64,000 bases of DNA from Porticoccaceae bacterium. GTDB taxonomy: Bacteria; Pseudomonadota; Gammaproteobacteria; Pseudomonadales; Porticoccaceae. Under the pieces are notes generated by a model, which did no database searches, was not told the DNA's origin, and saw only the letters and a program-made list of their open reading frames with translations. Below are positions 52,020-61,794 of this stretch, piece after piece; position 1 is the stretch's first letter; every line of letters begins with the position of its first letter. The translations under genes were made by a program, and so were the position numbers. Location of the stretch: the NCBI GenBank assembly GCA_023228865.1, contig JALOAH010000007.1, positions 12,478 to 76,477 of the forward strand, read 5' to 3'.

Positions 52020-55000
52020 AAGCGGTTCTCGACTGGTTTATCAAAAACCCGGTTGCCGCCAACCTGCTGATGCTGGTTATTGTGGTCGGCGGCCTCGGTT
52101 CTCTGGGCAATATCAATAACGAATTTTTCCCCCATGTCGAACCCGGTATGATCCAGGTGACCGTGCCCTATCCCGGCGCTGGGCCTCTGGAGGTGGAGGA
52201 GCAGATCTGCATCAAAATTGAAGAGGCCATTGCCGATGTCAAAGGTATCAAGGAGGTGCGCTCTACCGCCTCCCAAAGCCTGGGGCAGGTGAGTATTGAA
52301 ATGGTCGATGGCTGGGATCTGCAGCGCCTGATCAACGATGTCAAAACCCGGGTTGACGCCATCAGCACGTTCCCGGAAAACACCGAAAAAGCCATCGTCT
52401 CTGATCTTTCCCGTGGCCGCGAAGTGGTGCGCCTCGTCGCTTACGGCGGCAACGATGAAGAAGCGGTCAAGGAGCTGGCGCTGTCCCTCAAGGATGACCT
52501 CAATCGCCAGCCCGGCGTCAGTGAGGTGGAGGTCAGCGGCATTCGCGACTATCAGGTAACCGTGGAAATTGCCGAGACAACCCTGCGCGCCTATCAGCTC
52601 AGCTTTAGCGATGTCGCCACCGCCATTAGCAACAGTTCTCTCAACCTGCCCGCGGGACAAATGCGCAACTCATCCGGCGATGTCCAGATTCAGGTTTACG
52701 GCCAGGATTATCGCGCGCGGGATTTTGCCGATATTGCCATTATCAAAGCTGCAGATGGCGCCGTCGTCAAACTGGGCGACATCGCCACCATCGAAGACAG
52801 CTTTGAAGAGAAAAACTTTCTCGTTGAGTACGAGGGCAAGATCGCGGCCAATCTGTCGGTGATGGTGGGGGAAGATCCGGACACCATAGGCACCGCCACG
52901 GACATTCGCCAGTTTCTCCAGGAATACAACAAAACATTGCCGCCGGGGTATCGCGTCGATGTCTGGTCTGACCAGAGCTATTACCTCAAGGATCGGATGA
53001 ATATTCTTGCCGACAACGCCCTTCAGGGGCTGATCCTGGTTTTTGTCTTGCTGCTTTTATTTTTGCGCCCGGTTCTCGCCGCCTGGGTGAGCGCCGGTAT
53101 TGCCGTTGCCTACCTGGGTACTCTGATGTTGATGCCCATTACCGGTACCACCATCAATGTAATATCCACCTTTGCCTTTCTGCTGATCCTGGGCATTGTG
53201 GTTGATGATGCCATTGTGGTCAGTGAAAACATCTATTCCAATTACGAGAACAAGATGCCGGGTCCTGTGGCGGCTTCCCAGGGTGTAAGCACCATTGCCA
53301 AGCCGGTGATTCTCGCCGTGGTCACTACGCTGATGGTATTTGTACCCATGTTTTTTCTGCCGGGTAATTCTGCAGATATTTTTATGCCCATTCCCGTAGT
53401 CGCCATTATTGCCCTCAGTTTTTCACTGGCGGAATCCCTGTTTATATTGCCCAGCCACCTCAGTCATCTCAAACCGGAAAAAGAGGACACCTACTGGCTC
53501 AACCGTAAAATTACCGCCCTCAGGCGTTACTTTACCAATGGCCTCAATCGCTTTAGTTTCAATGTCTATCAACCGCTGTTGGCAAAAAGCCTCAGGCACC
53601 GCGGCGCTACCCTGTGTTTTTTCCTCGCCGTGCTGATGGTGTGCCTGTCGATTTTTGCCGCGGGTTGGCTGCCCTTTCGCTTTATGCCCAAAATCCAGAC
53701 CGAAGTCATGATTGCCCAGGCGGAGCTCCAGGAGGGGGCGGGTTTTGGCCGGGTTCTCGAGATCAAGGCGCAGATCGAAAACGGCCTTGCGCGGCTGCGC
53801 CAGCGGGACGATGCGCAAACCTTTAACGGCGAGCCCATAGTTCTCGACAGTTTCACGCGAGTGGACAGCAACAGGGTCACTGTGGAGGTTCATCTCAGCG
53901 ACAACAGCTCTCGGGATTTAACCACCGACGATATGCAGCGCCTGTGGCGGGACGAAATCGGCGAGGTCAGAGGCGTCGAGAGTTTTTTGGTGTCATCGTC
54001 CATTTTTGGCCTGGGCAAAGACATCTCCCTGCGTCTCAGCGGCAAGGATCTCGACGAGCTGAAGGAGGCCGCAGGGGATGTCAAGGCGATGTTGGCGGAA
54101 TACGATGGCGTTATTGAAATCAGCGACAGCCTGGCCTCCGCCCGCCAGGAAATTCGCATCGATCTCAAGCCCCTGGGAGAAGCTCTGGGTCTGGATCTGG
54201 CGGATATTGCCAGCCAGGTTCGCCACGCTTTTTACGGCGCCGAAGCCCAGCGCATTCCACGGCTGCGGGAAGACGTCAAGGTGCTGGTGCGCTACCCTGG
54301 GGACGAGCGCACCAATTTTGAGAATCTCACCAATATGCGTATCAAACAGGCCGATGGCACCCTGGTGCCGTTCAATGAGGTGGCTGAAGCCAGCTTTGTG
54401 CCCGGCTATACCACCATTTCCCGCACCAACAGATCCCGCGTGGTAGATGTGTACGCCAATGTGATTCCCGGCCAGGCCAATGCCAACAGCATTGTGCAGG
54501 CGGTGATGGCCAAAGGGCAGCCACTGATCAAGGAAAAATACGGCTCTGTGACCCTGGAGCTGGAGGGCGATCATTTCGATCAGGTCGGTTTTGCCAAGGC
54601 GCTGATTACCGGGCTTATTGTCGCCTTGTTTGCCATCTATGCCCTGCTGGCGGTGGAATTTAAATCCTACCTGCAGCCGGTTTATATTCTCAGCGCCGTG
54701 CCTTTTGGTATTGCCGGGGCAATTATTGGCCATATTATTACCGGCGTGGAATTTTCCATGCCGTCGAGTTTTGGTGTGCTCGCCACGGCGGGGGTGGTGG
54801 TGAACAGTAATCTGGTGCTCATCCACCGTGTCAACAGCTTGCGGGAAGAGGGCGCCACCATGCTCGAGGCCGTCAAACAGGGGGCGCGTCAGCGCCTGCG
54901 GCCAATTCTACTCACCACCATTACCACGTTCTTTGGCTTGATTCCCATACTTCTGGAAGAATCGCCATCAGCGGCGCCCCTGAAACCCCTGGTGGTATCC

Positions 55001-55183
55001 CTGGCGTTTGGCGTTGTTTTTGCCACCGCCATTACCCTGCTGATGGTGCCTGCGCTCTATATGAGTTTCGAAACCCTCAAAGAGCGCCTTGGCTTTTCCG
55101 CCAGCGCCCAGGTTGATCTCGATGCCTTATTTGAACAACAAGAGGCAGAAAAACAACGGGTCAAAACACAACTGGAGGCCTGA
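52016..55183 (+). CDS. RND-family efflux permease
   Basis: The 1055-residue protein has the twelve-helix RND plan with a first helix at about 10-30, two large periplasmic loops, and the central helix LGIVVDDAIVVSENIYSNYE that carries the proton-relay acids. The N-terminus (MKAVLDWFIKNPVAANLLM) and PGMIQVTVPYPGAGPLEVEE fit the AcrB-like subgroup that lies apart from classical multidrug pumps. It pairs with the coupled adaptor. Substrate is unknown. The last 40 residues are polar and acidic. Confidence 0.94.
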   Translation: MKAVLDWFIKNPVAANLLMLVIVVGGLGSLGNINNEFFPHVEPGMIQVTVPYPGAGPLEVEEQICIKIEEAIADVKGIKEVRSTASQSLGQVSIEMVDGWDLQRLINDVKTRVDAISTFPENTEKAIVSDLSRGREVVRLVAYGGNDEEAVKELALSLKDDLNRQPGVSEVEVSGIRDYQVTVEIAETTLRAYQLSFSDVATAISNSSLNLPAGQMRNSSGDVQIQVYGQDYRARDFADIAIIKAADGAVVKLGDIATIEDSFEEKNFLVEYEGKIAANLSVMVGEDPDTIGTATDIRQFLQEYNKTLPPGYRVDVWSDQSYYLKDRMNILADNALQGLILVFVLLLLFLRPVLAAWVSAGIAVAYLGTLMLMPITGTTINVISTFAFLLILGIVVDDAIVVSENIYSNYENKMPGPVAASQGVSTIAKPVILAVVTTLMVFVPMFFLPGNSADIFMPIPVVAIIALSFSLAESLFILPSHLSHLKPEKEDTYWLNRKITALRRYFTNGLNRFSFNVYQPLLAKSLRHRGATLCFFLAVLMVCLSIFAAGWLPFRFMPKIQTEVMIAQAELQEGAGFGRVLEIKAQIENGLARLRQRDDAQTFNGEPIVLDSFTRVDSNRVTVEVHLSDNSSRDLTTDDMQRLWRDEIGEVRGVESFLVSSSIFGLGKDISLRLSGKDLDELKEAAGDVKAMLAEYDGVIEISDSLASARQEIRIDLKPLGEALGLDLADIASQVRHAFYGAEAQRIPRLREDVKVLVRYPGDERTNFENLTNMRIKQADGTLVPFNEVAEASFVPGYTTISRTNRSRVVDVYANVIPGQANANSIVQAVMAKGQPLIKEKYGSVTLELEGDHFDQVGFAKALITGLIVALFAIYALLAVEFKSYLQPVYILSAVPFGIAGAIIGHIITGVEFSMPSSFGVLATAGVVVNSNLVLIHRVNSLREEGATMLEAVKQGARQRLRPILLTTITTFFGLIPILLEESPSAAPLKPLVVSLAFGVVFATAITLLMVPALYMSFETLKERLGFSASAQVDLDALFEQQEAEKQRVKTQLEA

Positions 55184-55186
55184 ACA

Positions 55187-55657
55187 ATGCACACGGTTAT
55201 ACACTGCCAGATCGGCGACATCAGTATTGAGCTGGATGAGGACAACAATCTGGTCAATCTGGATTTTGTTGCCGACAAACCCACGGCGGCGATCTCCCAT
55301 TCGCCGCCCAGCAACTCACCCGTAGTTCGCCAGCTGGAAGAGTATTTTCGCGGCAGGCGCCAGACCTTTGATGTTGGCTATATATTCAAGGGCACAGATT
55401 TCCAGCGCGCCGTCTGGCAGCAAATTGCCAAAATTCCCTTTGGCCACACCATCACCTACGGCGACATTGCCCGAGCCATCGGCAAGCCCAGTGCCAGCCG
55501 CGCCGTCGGCGCCGCCTGTGGTCAAAATCCCATTGGCATCATTGTGCCCTGTCATCGCGTGGTTGGCAGCACGGGAAAATTAACCGGTTATGCGGGCGGC
55601 GTATGGCGCAAGCAGTGGCTGTTGGATTTTGAAAAAAGCATGGTGCCTTTAGGATGA
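55187..55657 (+). CDS. ogt: Methylated-DNA-[protein]-cysteine S-methyltransferase
   Basis: This suicide enzyme takes alkyl groups from O6-alkylguanine. The 156-residue protein has the acceptor site NPIGIIVPCHRVVGSTGKLTGYAGG, with Cys in PCHR, and the DNA-binding helix GDIARAIGKPSASRAVGAA. It lacks the Ada N-terminal zinc domain, so it is Ogt-type. It starts 3 bases after the RND permease stop. Confidence 0.95.
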   Translation: MHTVIHCQIGDISIELDEDNNLVNLDFVADKPTAAISHSPPSNSPVVRQLEEYFRGRRQTFDVGYIFKGTDFQRAVWQQIAKIPFGHTITYGDIARAIGKPSASRAVGAACGQNPIGIIVPCHRVVGSTGKLTGYAGGVWRKQWLLDFEKSMVPLG

Positions 55658-55745
55658 TGGTTGAATAGCCACTTGATCTGTTATCGGTTTGCGGCCACCA
55701 TCCCTGTGGTAGACCATTGATTAACATCATTCCCGCGAGTTTTCT

Positions 55746-56504
55746 ATGTTAAAAGCCCTGTTTTTCGATATGGATGGCACCCTCTGCGATACGAAAAAAG
55801 CCAATGACACCGCCATGTCATTGTTTGCCGAGGAGCTTGAGGCTCGCTACGGCGATCATCTCAATGGCGCCCAATTGGCCGAGGCCTATGTCAAGGCCAT
55901 CTACCGGGAATGGTCGGATGAGCAGCGCGAGCGCTATCAACCCATTATCGACCAGCAAAGTGAAGGTGCGTTTCGTATTCAGCTCATCCAGGATTTATTG
56001 ACCGCAGCCGGTGTCGCGAATATCACCATGGCGGAAGCGACAGCCCTGCAGGAAAAGTTCGACGACGACAGGCTTGAAGCCTTTGATTTTTACCCCGGCA
56101 TTCTCGAATTTCTCACCGAAGCGCGAAAACTGTTCACCCTGGTGGTGATCACCAATGGCCCCGAGTTTTCCCAGATTCCCAAGGTGGACGCGGTCAGCCT
56201 CGCCAACCATGTCGACCATATTATTATTGGCGGCCAGGAACCGGAGCAAAAACCGGCGCCTTCCATTTTTATGAAAGCCCTGCAACTGGCCGGTTGCGAA
56301 GCCCACGAGGCTATTCATGTCGGCGATAGCTTGGCTGCCGATATTGCCGGAGCCCACAACAGCAAAATCACCTCGGTATGGATTCAGCACCAGCAACCTC
56401 TGGATGCGGAGCTGGGCATTGAGCCCCATCACACCGTATTAAGCCCCAGCGAAATACCGGATATTATTCGCCGCATTCATTCAGAATCGGAAAGCCAGGG
56501 TTGA
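55746..56504 (+). CDS. HAD-superfamily hydrolase
   Basis: The 252-residue protein has all four HAD motifs: FFDMDGTLCDT (nucleophile and acid Asp), VVITNG, the Lys in EQKPAPSIF, and IHVGDSLAADI. The helical cap between motifs 1 and 2 fits the subgroup with N-acylneuraminate-9-phosphatase. It is likely a small-molecule phosphatase; the substrate is unknown. A tandem-HAD gene follows on the same strand. Confidence 0.9.
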   Translation: MLKALFFDMDGTLCDTKKANDTAMSLFAEELEARYGDHLNGAQLAEAYVKAIYREWSDEQRERYQPIIDQQSEGAFRIQLIQDLLTAAGVANITMAEATALQEKFDDDRLEAFDFYPGILEFLTEARKLFTLVVITNGPEFSQIPKVDAVSLANHVDHIIIGGQEPEQKPAPSIFMKALQLAGCEAHEAIHVGDSLAADIAGAHNSKITSVWIQHQQPLDAELGIEPHHTVLSPSEIPDIIRRIHSESESQG

Positions 56505-56544
56505 TGGCGCCTTCTTTCCCGGTTTCCGCCCCGGCAAATTCTTG

Positions 56545-58284
56545 ATGAACACCGGCACCGTTTCCGCCTCTACCCTGAAAACAAGTGGGGGCAGCCTCGC
56601 ACCCCCCAGCCTTATTCTGTTTGACTGGCATGGCACCCTGGTGGACACCCTCGACGCCATGTTTGCCGCCATGGAAGAAATGTTGCCGCTTCTGGAAGAG
56701 CTGGATTTGGTTTCTCGCCTTGTCCCTGAAGAACTTTGTCGCAGCGAGGAAGACGCCAAGCTGGTGCGTTACATTCGTATCTTCCGCAGGCTCCATCCCC
56801 GCATACTCGCCGAGCGCCGGGTATCGCGCACGGAAATTTTCGATGCCATTTTCGGCGCCGATCGGGAGGCAAAACGCAAGGCGCACAGGGTCTACAATGT
56901 TTGCTATCGCAATCACTTTGGCGATGTAAAACCCTTTCAGGAGGGCATTGGCGAGTATCTCAACGCTCTCAAGACCCTGGGCATAAAAATAGGCATAGCC
57001 ACCAACCGCAGCCGGGAATTTCTCGACCACGAACTGCAACTGATTGAAGAGGGTGAATGGGTGCGCTGTATTGATGCCACCATTTGCGCCGATGATGTTG
57101 CCGAGTACAAGCCAGACCCGGAAATGCTTTTTAATATTATCCATACCCTGGATGACAAACCCGGCGCCAATGTCTGGTATGTGGCCGACAGCTACCTCGA
57201 CATGGTCGCCGCCAAAAATGCCGGAGTTACCGCTATTTTTTACAATGGCGTAGGTATGGACGAAACCAGTGTTGCCGAACTGTTTTCCGGAGATGACCGA
57301 GTCCACCCCGATGCCGTCATCACCAGTTTTGACCAGTTGTTTGATCTTTTGGCTGTACTGGACAGCGAGCAGGAAAACGTTTTTGCCGCCCTGGTGGCGC
57401 GCAGTCGCCCACCAGAATATCCCGCCCCCCAGCCGCCACCGCCCTGGATTGAACCTGACTGGCATCCCGCCGTGGTCAATCTCACCCCGCCAGCGGTGAT
57501 TCTTTTCGACTGGCATGCCACCCTGGTGGACACCCTCGATGCCATGTACCGCGCCGTTGACGAAATGCTGCCGGAGCTGAAAAAACGCGGTATGCTCGAT
57601 CGCATGGTGGCGCCATCGGAAAGCCGCACCCTCGAAGACGCCAAACTGGTGGAATACATTTACACCTATTGCAGTCTTCACCCCAGGGTTCGCGCAGACC
57701 GGAAAATTTCCCGGACCGATATTTTTGAAGTCATGTTTGGCAACGACCAGCAAGCCAAACAACAGGCGCACCGCATTTTCACCGACTACTACCGCAAACA
57801 TTTTGGCGTCGTCAACCCGTTCGAACCCGAAGTGAAAAACCTGCTGTTGGCGCTGCGCTCGTTAAACCTTGGCCTGGGCGTCATCACCAACCGCGACCGG
57901 GAATTTTTCGAGTACGAACTCGCTGTTGTCGACGGCAGCGGCTGGTCAGGGTTATTTGATGTGGAAATCTGCGGTGACGACACCGAACTGCGCAAGCCCC
58001 ATCCCGATCAATTGCTGTTGGCAGCGGCAAAATTAGGCCATTCACCCACAGCCGATATCTGGTATGTCGGCGACAGTACCACCGATGTCGTATCGGCAAA
58101 ACGCGCGGGAATGACAGCGGTATTTTTCAATGGCGCCCAGTGGGATTTGCCCTGGCTGCGGAAAATTTTTCCCGGAGACCACAATCACCCCCACAAACCC
58201 GACGTGGTGGTGAACGATTTTTCTGAATTCTGGGCGCTGGTACTAAATTGCCGAAGTCGGCGGTCACTGACAGTAGCCACATAG
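56545..58284 (+). CDS. Tandem HAD-superfamily protein (two HAD domains in one chain)
   Basis: The 579-residue protein carries two homologous HAD domains joined by a Pro-rich linker (PPEYPAPQPPPPW). Domain 1 (about 20-270) starts LILFDWHGTLVDTLDAMF (Asp27, His29). Domain 2 (about 315-565) starts VILFDWHATLVDTLDAMY (Asp322, His324). Later motifs are GIATNR and GVITNR, KPDPEMLF and KPHPDQLL, and WYVADSYLDM and WYVGDSTTDV. In both, His replaces the second Asp of the normal D-x-D motif, which serves as general acid/base in phosphatases. So the chemistry may differ from ordinary phosphatases. TTG at 56542 directly before the ATG is an alternative start. Confidence 0.9.
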   Translation: MNTGTVSASTLKTSGGSLAPPSLILFDWHGTLVDTLDAMFAAMEEMLPLLEELDLVSRLVPEELCRSEEDAKLVRYIRIFRRLHPRILAERRVSRTEIFDAIFGADREAKRKAHRVYNVCYRNHFGDVKPFQEGIGEYLNALKTLGIKIGIATNRSREFLDHELQLIEEGEWVRCIDATICADDVAEYKPDPEMLFNIIHTLDDKPGANVWYVADSYLDMVAAKNAGVTAIFYNGVGMDETSVAELFSGDDRVHPDAVITSFDQLFDLLAVLDSEQENVFAALVARSRPPEYPAPQPPPPWIEPDWHPAVVNLTPPAVILFDWHATLVDTLDAMYRAVDEMLPELKKRGMLDRMVAPSESRTLEDAKLVEYIYTYCSLHPRVRADRKISRTDIFEVMFGNDQQAKQQAHRIFTDYYRKHFGVVNPFEPEVKNLLLALRSLNLGLGVITNRDREFFEYELAVVDGSGWSGLFDVEICGDDTELRKPHPDQLLLAAAKLGHSPTADIWYVGDSTTDVVSAKRAGMTAVFFNGAQWDLPWLRKIFPGDHNHPHKPDVVVNDFSEFWALVLNCRSRRSLTVAT

Positions 58285-58317
58285 CTGTGGGCATGAAGGC
58301 AAAGAGGTGGACATTTT

Positions 58318-58388
58318 GTAGGAGCGAGCCTTGCTCGCGATTTTTGTCAAATGGCAATAACGCAAGCGCGAGCAGGGCTGGCTCTTAT
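58318..58388. repeat. REP-type inverted pair
   Basis: GTAGGAGCGAGCCTTGCTCG (from 58318) and a diverged inverse copy beginning GCGCGAGCAGGGCTGGCTCT (to 58388) flank a 27-base spacer. The arms match at about 18 of 22 positions. It lies between the tandem-HAD and comM ends, and nothing else is seen in this 230-base gap. Confidence 0.7.
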
Positions 58389-58516
58389 GCTTCAGGAAAA
58401 TCGTCCAAATTATTATCGTAATTCGGTAATTTTATTGGAAATAAAAGAGGCTCGAAATAAGGGGCGTCTCTATTTTTCTATCAATTTTCAGGGATGTTCT
58501 TGACTAAGACAGAGGC

Positions 58517-60010
58517 TTATTTTTGTTCAGAAAACCGATACCCCAACGCCTCTGTCAAATGGGGGGCGGCGATATTTTTGTCACCATTCAGATCTGCGAT
58601 GGTACGAGCTACCTTTAGTACCCGATGATAGGCTCTTGCCGATAAATGCAGGCGCTCGATGGCGGTGGTAATAAGCTGCTGTTCGTTTGTGCCAAGAACG
58701 CAGAATTTTTTAACTTCACTGGCGGTCAATTGACCATTCACTTTACCTTGACGTGTCAGTTGAATTTCCCGCGCCCCAATCACTCTCTTTCTGACAGCGA
58801 CACTGCTCTCGCCTTTTTGCTGGTGGGCAACCAAATCCTTACCGGGGATTGCATTAACCTGAACCTGCAGGTCAATTCGATCCAGCAGTGGCCCGGAAAT
58901 TTTATCCTTGTAACGCCGCACTATATCTGGAGTGCAGCGGCATTTTTCTGACCCCAAATAACCGCAGGGGCAGGGGTTCATGGCGGCGACGAGGAGGAAG
59001 CGGGCGGGATAAACCGTGCGGGCGCGCACCCGTGACAGGTGAATTTCACCGGACTCCATGGGTTCGCGCAACACTTCCAGGACTTTGCGGGGGAACTCCG
59101 GCAGCTCGTCGAGAAACAAGACACCGGCGTGCGCCAGGGAAATTTCACCGGGGTTGGGGTGGCTGCCGCCGCCAACCAGGGCAGCGGCGGATGCGGTGTG
59201 GTGGGGGGCACGAAACGGCGGCTGGTGAAAATTGTCTCGCAAGCCCATGCCCGCCACAGAATAAATGCTTGAAACGTCCAGCGCCGTCTGGTTGTCGAGG
59301 GGCGGCATAATGGTGGGAATACGGGACGCCAGCAGGGTTTTGCCGGTGCCCGGCGAGCCGCTGAACAGCAGGTTATGATTGCCTGAGGCTGCAATTTCCA
59401 GGGCTCGCCGCGCCTGGTGCTGGCCGATAACATCCGCCAGATCCAAGGTGGTGGACGGATTGTCATTTGCCGTGATCGGTTCGGCGCGATTTAAAGGGGC
59501 GGCGCCGCGCAGATGGGAGCAGACCTCAAGAAGGTGCTGGCCACCGTAGATTTCGGTGTTGGCGGCGAGGGCGGCTTCGGCAACATTGCCTAGGGGAACC
59601 AGCAGTTTTCTTCCGGTTTTGCCGCAGGCAATGGCGGTGGGCAGAACACCATCTACCGGGCGCAGTTCGCCGGTAAGTGCGAGCTCGCCGATAAATTCGT
59701 AGTTGCGAATGGTGTCTGCGGGCAGCTGCCCGGAGGCCGCCAAAATACCCAGGGCGATGGGCAAGTCGAAGCGACTGCCTTCCTTGGGAATATCGGCAGG
59801 GGCGAGGTTGATGGTGATGCGGCGGGCGGGAAATTCAAAATGGGCGTTGATAAGAGCGCTGCGCACTCGATCCTTGCTTTCGCGAACGGCGGTTTCCGGC
59901 AGGCCGACGATGTTGAGGCTGGGCAGGCCGTTGGAAAGGTGAACCTCAACGGTGATTTCAGGGGCGTTGATGCCCTGTTTGCTGCGACAGCGAACGATGG
60001 CAAGTGACAT
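58517..60010 (-). CDS. comM: ComM/YifB-family Mg-chelatase-like ATPase
   Basis: ComM is a hexameric helicase that promotes branch migration during natural transformation. The 497-residue protein has the N-terminal Lon-like fold (EITVEVHLSNGLPSLNIVGLPETAVRESKDRVRSAL), Walker A SGSPGTGKTLLAS, Walker B VLFLDELPEF, and the C-terminal Mg-chelatase region MNPCPCGYLGS. GGAGGGA precedes the ATG. Presence of comM alone does not show competence, as it is widespread in non-competent species. Confidence 0.96.
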   Translation of the reverse strand: MSLAIVRCRSKQGINAPEITVEVHLSNGLPSLNIVGLPETAVRESKDRVRSALINAHFEFPARRITINLAPADIPKEGSRFDLPIALGILAASGQLPADTIRNYEFIGELALTGELRPVDGVLPTAIACGKTGRKLLVPLGNVAEAALAANTEIYGGQHLLEVCSHLRGAAPLNRAEPITANDNPSTTLDLADVIGQHQARRALEIAASGNHNLLFSGSPGTGKTLLASRIPTIMPPLDNQTALDVSSIYSVAGMGLRDNFHQPPFRAPHHTASAAALVGGGSHPNPGEISLAHAGVLFLDELPEFPRKVLEVLREPMESGEIHLSRVRARTVYPARFLLVAAMNPCPCGYLGSEKCRCTPDIVRRYKDKISGPLLDRIDLQVQVNAIPGKDLVAHQQKGESSVAVRKRVIGAREIQLTRQGKVNGQLTASEVKKFCVLGTNEQQLITTAIERLHLSARAYHRVLKVARTIADLNGDKNIAAPHLTEALGYRFSEQK

Positions 60011-60048
60011 GGTTCCCTCCGTGGAATCCCGATTGGTTGTGGTGGCGG

Positions 60049-60315
60049 TTATTCTTTGTTATTGATGCGGCTGTTGACCATGGCTTCCAGCTCGGCCACC
60101 TGTTTTTCCAGCTCTTCGAGTTTTTGCCGGGAGCGCAGCAGCACCGCTTTTTGGGCGTCAAATTCTTCCCGCGAGACAAAGTCCATCTTCTCGAAAGCGG
60201 ACTGGGCGGCGGCGCGAATTTGCTGGCGGACATCGGCATTGAGACTTTCCAGATTCGGGCCGATAACCGTGGCGAACTGTTGGCTGAACTTATTGAGAAG
60301 GTCGTTGGGCGTCAT
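60049..60315 (-). CDS. ubiK: Ubiquinone biosynthesis accessory factor UbiK
   Basis: The 88-residue protein (MTPNDLLNKFSQQFATVIG... to NSRINNKE) has the UbiK/BMFP pattern: an N-terminal amphipathic helix and a C-terminal coiled coil (EFDAQKAVLLRSRQKLEELEKQVAELEAMV). It helps the soluble ubiquinone-synthesis complex. The start at 60315 gives the family length; the frame is open to 60390. It lies just before comM, a conserved pair. Confidence 0.93.
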   Translation of the reverse strand: MTPNDLLNKFSQQFATVIGPNLESLNADVRQQIRAAAQSAFEKMDFVSREEFDAQKAVLLRSRQKLEELEKQVAELEAMVNSRINNKE

Positions 60316-60510
60316 AGCGGGCTGATGGTTGGTTTCAAGTGATGGAATTGTAGCAAAGTTTCTTCGCTCCGGATTGTTCTGTGCAGGCATGGATATTGCT
60401 AGCTTTTACAGCACTGAAAAGCTGTTGCTGTGAAAAGCTAGGCCGTTGCTATCCCTCGAATCCTGATAGGGTGCGGCGGTTAATAAGATCGTTGCCGTAT
60501 TGGAGTTGAA

Positions 60511-61374
60511 ATGGGGAGTGCGTTTACACCGGGCTGGCAGGCAGGGCTGGAGCTGTCATTGCGTCAGCGCCACAACCTTACCCGCTTAACCCATGCCCGC
60601 CATTGGGGGCCGTTGAGGGTGCAGCGCCCTTTTTATCCTGGGCTGGGAACCTCCGAAGGCAGTGGTGAATGCCATCTGTACCTGCTTCACCCCCCCGGTG
60701 GCATGGTCAGCGGCGACTGTTTGCAGATGAACATCGATCTGGCGGAAAACGCCCACGGGTTGTTGACCACCCCCTCAGCGGGAAAAATTTACCGGGGCAA
60801 TCACACGGACGCACGCCAGAAGCAAGAGGTCAGTTGCAGAGTTGGCGACGGCAGTCTTCTCGAATGGCTGCCCCAGGAAACCATTGTTTTTGATGGCGCC
60901 CGTGGCGAACTGTCACTGCGGGTTGAGCTGGACGAGACTTCCAGCTGTTGCCTGTGGGATATTGTTTGCCTGGGGCGTCCGGCGAGCGCTGAATACTTTA
61001 CTCAGGGTTTTTTGCGTCAGCGCCTGGCGCTGTATCGCAATAATGAGCCTGTCTATGTGGAGAGCAACCATTTTGTTGGCGGCAGTGCGCTGCTTGCCGA
61101 ACCCTGGGGGCTTGGCGGGCGTCCGGTGACGGGTTCATTTTTGGTGACAGCCTCAATAGACAGCGAAATACTGGCAGCGCTTCAGGGGCTGGCGCTCAGC
61201 TACAGTGTCGACAATGACATGGCGGCGGTGAGTTGTGTCGATGGCCTGGTGGTGATTCGCTATCTGGGTGGTTCTGTCGAACGCTGCAAAGAGCTTTTTA
61301 TTGATTGCTGGCAGCAGTTGCGCCCGCTGGTGAGAAATCTGGCGGCGATAGAACCACGTATATGGCGCACTTAA
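60511..61374 (+). CDS. ureD: Urease accessory protein UreD
   Basis: UreD works with UreF and UreG in inserting nickel into urease. The 287-residue protein has RPFYPG, LYLLHPPGGMVSGDCL, LLTTPSAGKIYR and WLPQETIVFDGARG, typical of UreD/UreH. GGAGTTGAA precedes the ATG. ureA follows after 94 bases containing a REP-type hairpin. Confidence 0.95.
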   Translation: MGSAFTPGWQAGLELSLRQRHNLTRLTHARHWGPLRVQRPFYPGLGTSEGSGECHLYLLHPPGGMVSGDCLQMNIDLAENAHGLLTTPSAGKIYRGNHTDARQKQEVSCRVGDGSLLEWLPQETIVFDGARGELSLRVELDETSSCCLWDIVCLGRPASAEYFTQGFLRQRLALYRNNEPVYVESNHFVGGSALLAEPWGLGGRPVTGSFLVTASIDSEILAALQGLALSYSVDNDMAAVSCVDGLVVIRYLGGSVERCKELFIDCWQQLRPLVRNLAAIEPRIWRT

Positions 61375-61384
61375 ATTGTAGATC

Positions 61385-61446
61385 GTAGCAGCCAGCCTCG
61401 CTGGCAATGTATTAGCCATTATTTCGCCAGCGGGGCTGGCTGCTAC
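61385..61446. repeat. REP-type inverted pair inside the urease operon
   Basis: GTAGCAGCCAGCCTCGCTGG (from 61385) and its inverse GCCAGCGGGGCTGGCTGCTAC form 21-bp arms with one mismatch around a 20-base spacer. It lies between ureD and ureA. It could be folded in the mRNA and affect the relative amounts of UreD and the structural subunits. Confidence 0.8.
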
Positions 61447-61468
61447 CACAAAAAAAGAGGAGATAGCG

Positions 61469-61771
61469 GTGGAACTCACACCCAGAGAAAAAGACAAGTT
61501 GCTGTTGTTCACGGCGGCGCTATTGGCGGAGCGCCGCAAGGCGCGCGGACTCAAACTGAATTACCCCGAGGCCATTGCCCTTATTTCCATGGAAATTATC
61601 GAGGGCGCTCGGGACGGCAAAACGGTGGCTGAGTTGATGAGTTATGGCCGCACCCTGCTGACCAGAGAGGATGTCATGGCGGGTATCGCCGAGATGATCC
61701 ACGACGTACAGGTGGAAGCCACATTTCCCGACGGCACCAAGCTGGTGACTGTTCACGATCCCATTGTCTGA
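61469..61771 (+). CDS. ureA: Urease subunit gamma
   Basis: The 100-residue protein starts [23 protein letters not shown] and continues [21 protein letters not shown] and [20 protein letters not shown], a full match to UreA. The start is GTG with AGGAG 9 bases upstream. It is the first structural gene. Confidence 0.97.
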   Translation: MELTPREKDKLLLFTAALLAERRKARGLKLNYPEAIALISMEIIEGARDGKTVAELMSYGRTLLTREDVMAGIAEMIHDVQVEATFPDGTKLVTVHDPIV

Positions 61772-61794
61772 CCCCAAGGTTTAAGGAGGCGCAA

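Noticed and set aside
56464..57801. A 445-residue minus-strand open frame
   Set aside because: It is antisense to the tandem HAD gene. Its internal repetition only mirrors the duplication on the coding strand.
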